DNA of 64,000 nucleotides, taken from Microlunatus soli. GTDB taxonomy: Bacteria; Actinomycetota; Actinomycetes; Propionibacteriales; Propionibacteriaceae. Shown here in pieces: positions 62,103 through 64,000 of this stretch. The stretch's first letter is position 1. Every line of letters begins with the position of its first letter. Location: positions 2,294,001 to 2,358,000 of the forward strand of contig NZ_LT629772.1 in the NCBI RefSeq assembly GCF_900105385.1. The letters run 5' to 3'. The notes beneath the pieces were generated by a model that did not search any database, was not told where the DNA came from, and saw only the letters and a list, made by a program, of their open reading frames with translations. A program made the position numbers and the translations under genes.

Positions 62103-64000
62103 CCGCCCGCTGCTCCGCCTCGATCTCGGCCTGCCGCGCCGCCTCGGCTGCCTCGGCAACGCGCTTCTCCTCGGCACGCTGGGCGGCGATCTCCGCCTCC
62201 CGGGCGTGCCGTTCGGCCTCCCGAGCGAGCGCCTTGCGTTCCCTGCGTCCCTCGACCAGCTTGTAGAGCACCGGCACCAGGATCAGCGTCAGCACGGTCG
62301 ACGACAGCAGGCCGCCGATCACCACGATCGCCAACGGCTGGGAGATGAACACGCCGCCGCCGGTCACTCCCAGCGACATCGGGATCAGCGCGAAGATCGT
62401 CGCGATCGCGGTCATCAGGATCGGCCGGAGCCGTCGACGGGAACCGTCGATCAGGGCATCATCAACCGACTCGCCCTGCGCCCGGTAGTGGTTGACCAGA
62501 TCGATCAACACGATCGCGTTGGTCACCACGATGCCGACCAGCATCAGCAGCCCGATCAGACTCGGCACACCGAGCGGGGTGTCGGTGATCACCAGCGCCA
62601 GCAGGGCGCCGACCGCAGCGAACGGGATGGAGACCAACAGGATCAGCGGCTGGATCAGACTGCGGAACGTCGCCACCATCACCACGTACACGATGGCGAT
62701 GGCGACCAGCAGCGCGAGCCCGAGCTGGGAGAAGGCGTCGGCCTGATCGGAGCTGACGCCGCCGAGCTCGGTCTCGGCCCCGGACGGCAGGTCAAGCCCG
62801 TCGAGAGCCTCGGTGACGTCGGCGTTCACCGCGGTGAGATTGTCGCCGGTCGGGGTGAGTGAGACGGTCGCACTCTGCTGCCCGTCGCGGCGGCTGATCG
62901 TCGGCGCCACCTTGGTCTGGCGGACCTCGGCGATCGAGGAGAGTTTGATCTTTTCCGGCTTGGTCTCCTGCTGCGTGGCTGTCGAGCCCGACTGACCGGT
63001 CGTACCGGCGCCGGCGCCTGCACCGGACTGATCGGTGCCTGCCTGCCCTGCCCCTGCCTGACCAGCACCCGCCTGACCGGCACCCGCCTGACCAGCACCC
63101 GCCTGACCAGCACCCGCCTGACCAGCACCCGCCTGACCAGCACCCGCCTGACCAGCACCCGCCTGACCAGCACCCGCCTGACCAGCACCCGCCTGACCAG
63201 CACCCGCCTGACCAGCACCAGCCTGACCAGCACCAGCCTGACCAGCACCAGCCTGGCCGGCCGAACCGGATTGCCCGGTTGCCGACGTCGGCACGGTGAT
63301 CTTGAGATCGCGCAGTTCCTGGATCCCGACCGGCGCATCGGCGACCTTGAGCACAATGTCCTCGTCATCACCGGTGGTCTCGATGGTCCCCACGGTCGCC
63401 GGCGCGAGCACTCCCTTCAGAGTGTCGTTGACCTGGCTCGCCGACAGTCCCTTCTTGGCGGCCTTGATCGGGTCGACATCGATCTGCACGATCGGCTGCG
63501 CGGCGGCGATCGAGGAACTCACGTTGGTCGTCCCCGGCACCTTCTTCATCCGGGCCAGCACGTCGCTGGTCGCCTCGTCCAGCTTGGCGCTGTCCGGAGC
63601 TGTGACGATCACCTCGACATCGGAACTGGTCCCGAAGCCGGAGTTGCTGCTCACCGTGACGTCGCCGACGTCGACAAGATCATCAACGGCTGCTGACACG
63701 TCGCGTTGGATCCGGTCCTGATCATCGTCGGCATTCGTGGTCACGGTGAACGACGCCGAGTCCGACCCACCACCACCGAAGCCGGCGAAGCCGCCACCGC
63801 CGATCGTGGTCTGGACGGTCTGCACCCCGTCGATACCCTTGATCGCCTTCTCCACCTTGGCTGCTTGGGCGCCCTTGGTGTCCAGACTCAGCACCGGGGT
63901 GAACTGCTGGCTGACGGTCAGTGTGTTCTGGCCGCTGCTGCCCAGGAAGTCGGTCTTCAGATTGGTGGCCAGGGTGCCGGTGCCGCCCATCACCAGCAGG
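62065..64000 (-). CDS. RND efflux transporter, C-terminal part (5' end outside window)
   Basis: About 645 residues of an AcrB/HAE1-type or related RND permease. The visible part starts in the TM7 region and includes a periplasmic porter loop and helices 8-12 (LALLVAIAIVYVVMVATFRSLIQPLILLVSIPFAAVGALLA; IGLLMLVGIVVTNAIVLIDLVNHYR). A stretch of 13 QAGAG pentapeptides lies in the periplasmic loop (about residues 250-315). The C-terminal 60 residues are a charged helical tail, EAERHAREAEIAAQRAEEKR, ending in LLRRLRRR. Confidence 0.9.
   Translation of the reverse strand, partial: LLVMGGTGTLATNLKTDFLGSSGQNTLTVSQQFTPVLSLDTKGAQAAKVEKAIKGIDGVQTVQTTIGGGGFAGFGGGGSDSASFTVTTNADDDQDRIQRDVSAAVDDLVDVGDVTVSSNSGFGTSSDVEVIVTAPDSAKLDEATSDVLARMKKVPGTTNVSSSIAAAQPIVQIDVDPIKAAKKGLSASQVNDTLKGVLAPATVGTIETTGDDEDIVLKVADAPVGIQELRDLKITVPTSATGQSGSAGQAGAGQAGAGQAGAGQAGAGQAGAGQAGAGQAGAGQAGAGQAGAGQAGAGQAGAGQAGAGQAGAGQAGAGQAGTDQSGAGAGAGTTGQSGSTATQQETKPEKIKLSSIAEVRQTKVAPTISRRDGQQSATVSLTPTGDNLTAVNADVTEALDGLDLPSGAETELGGVSSDQADAFSQLGLALLVAIAIVYVVMVATFRSLIQPLILLVSIPFAAVGALLALVITDTPLGVPSLIGLLMLVGIVVTNAIVLIDLVNHYRAQGESVDDALIDGSRRRLRPILMTAIATIFALIPMSLGVTGGGVFISQPLAIVVIGGLLSSTVLTLILVPVLYKLVEGRRERKALAREAERHAREAEIAAQRAEEKRVAEAAEAARQAEIEAEQRAARPGLLRRLRRR
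63061..63255. repeat. 13 x 15-bp in-frame tandem repeat in the RND gene
   Basis: Thirteen consecutive 15-bp units encode QAGAG on the minus strand. Most are ACCAGCACCCGCCTG; one reads ACCGGCACCCGCCTG and the last four or so end CACCAGCCTG. Degenerate units flank the array. Near-perfect identity makes length variation likely. Confidence 0.95.

Noticed and set aside
63061-63255. CRISPR or satellite array
   Set aside because: The 15-bp units are contiguous, in-frame and encode QAGAG within a transporter, so it is a coding tandem repeat.

Overview
The window is high-GC DNA from an actinobacterium, most likely a relative of the Propionibacteriaceae (inference). Supporting features are a resuscitation-promoting factor, an F420-type PPOX protein, a TopA with a Lys/Ala-rich tail, IdeR/DtxR-type iron boxes, and a compact Ssd-TadA-TadB-TadC-DUF4244-TadE cluster like mycobacterial Rv3660c-Rv3654c. 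The order topA / holB / DUF1998 helicase / tad cluster / acyl-CoA synthetase resembles the Rv3644c-Rv3667 neighbourhood, interrupted here by blocks of accessory genes.

Layout. 0-14 kb: a truncated secreted alpha/beta hydrolase, a PSP1/YaaT protein, Rpf behind a possible c-di-AMP riboswitch, holB, a TetR/membrane-protein pair, a small secreted protein, the coupled topA-CYTH-tmk set and a large methyltransferase. A 0.95 kb non-coding stretch at 13.5-14.5 kb carries five copies of an unexplained repeat. 14-25 kb: PPOX protein, IdeR-boxed siderophore-interacting protein, a hydrolase-ABC exporter operon, facing a UspA-histidine kinase-response regulator operon, then an orphan Tat-exported peptide-binding protein. 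25-34 kb: a frameshifted histidine phosphatase, a class C beta-lactamase-like hydrolase, and an iron-controlled five-gene operon of two FecCD permeases, a FecE ATPase and a heterodimeric exporter-fold ABC transporter. 34-43 kb: TetR plus MFS drug pump, MpaB-type oxygenase, propionyl/acetyl-CoA synthetase, a polar amino-acid ABC importer, another small secreted protein and a CPBP protease. 43-51 kb: H+-pyrophosphatase, DUF1998 helicase, a nucleotidyltransferase-methyltransferase fusion, and a small patch of lipoproteins, one broken. 51-58 kb: the tad pilus/secretion cluster and a Fic-like protein. 58-64 kb: methyltransferase, DUF485-ActP acetate uptake pair, pentapeptide-repeat protein, and the C-terminal part of an RND pump carrying a 13-unit 15-bp tandem repeat.

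Functional themes are iron acquisition (SIP, FecCDE, exporter-fold heterodimer, two IdeR boxes), short-chain acid use (PrpE/Acs with DUF485-ActP), envelope processes (Rpf, Tad, CPBP, RND) and core replication (HolB, Tmk, TopA). A dispersed repeat built on CCCTTCGACAGGCTCAGGG occurs at five loci and is read in-frame inside at least three otherwise normal genes. No rRNA, tRNA, CRISPR array, transposase or integrase was recognised.
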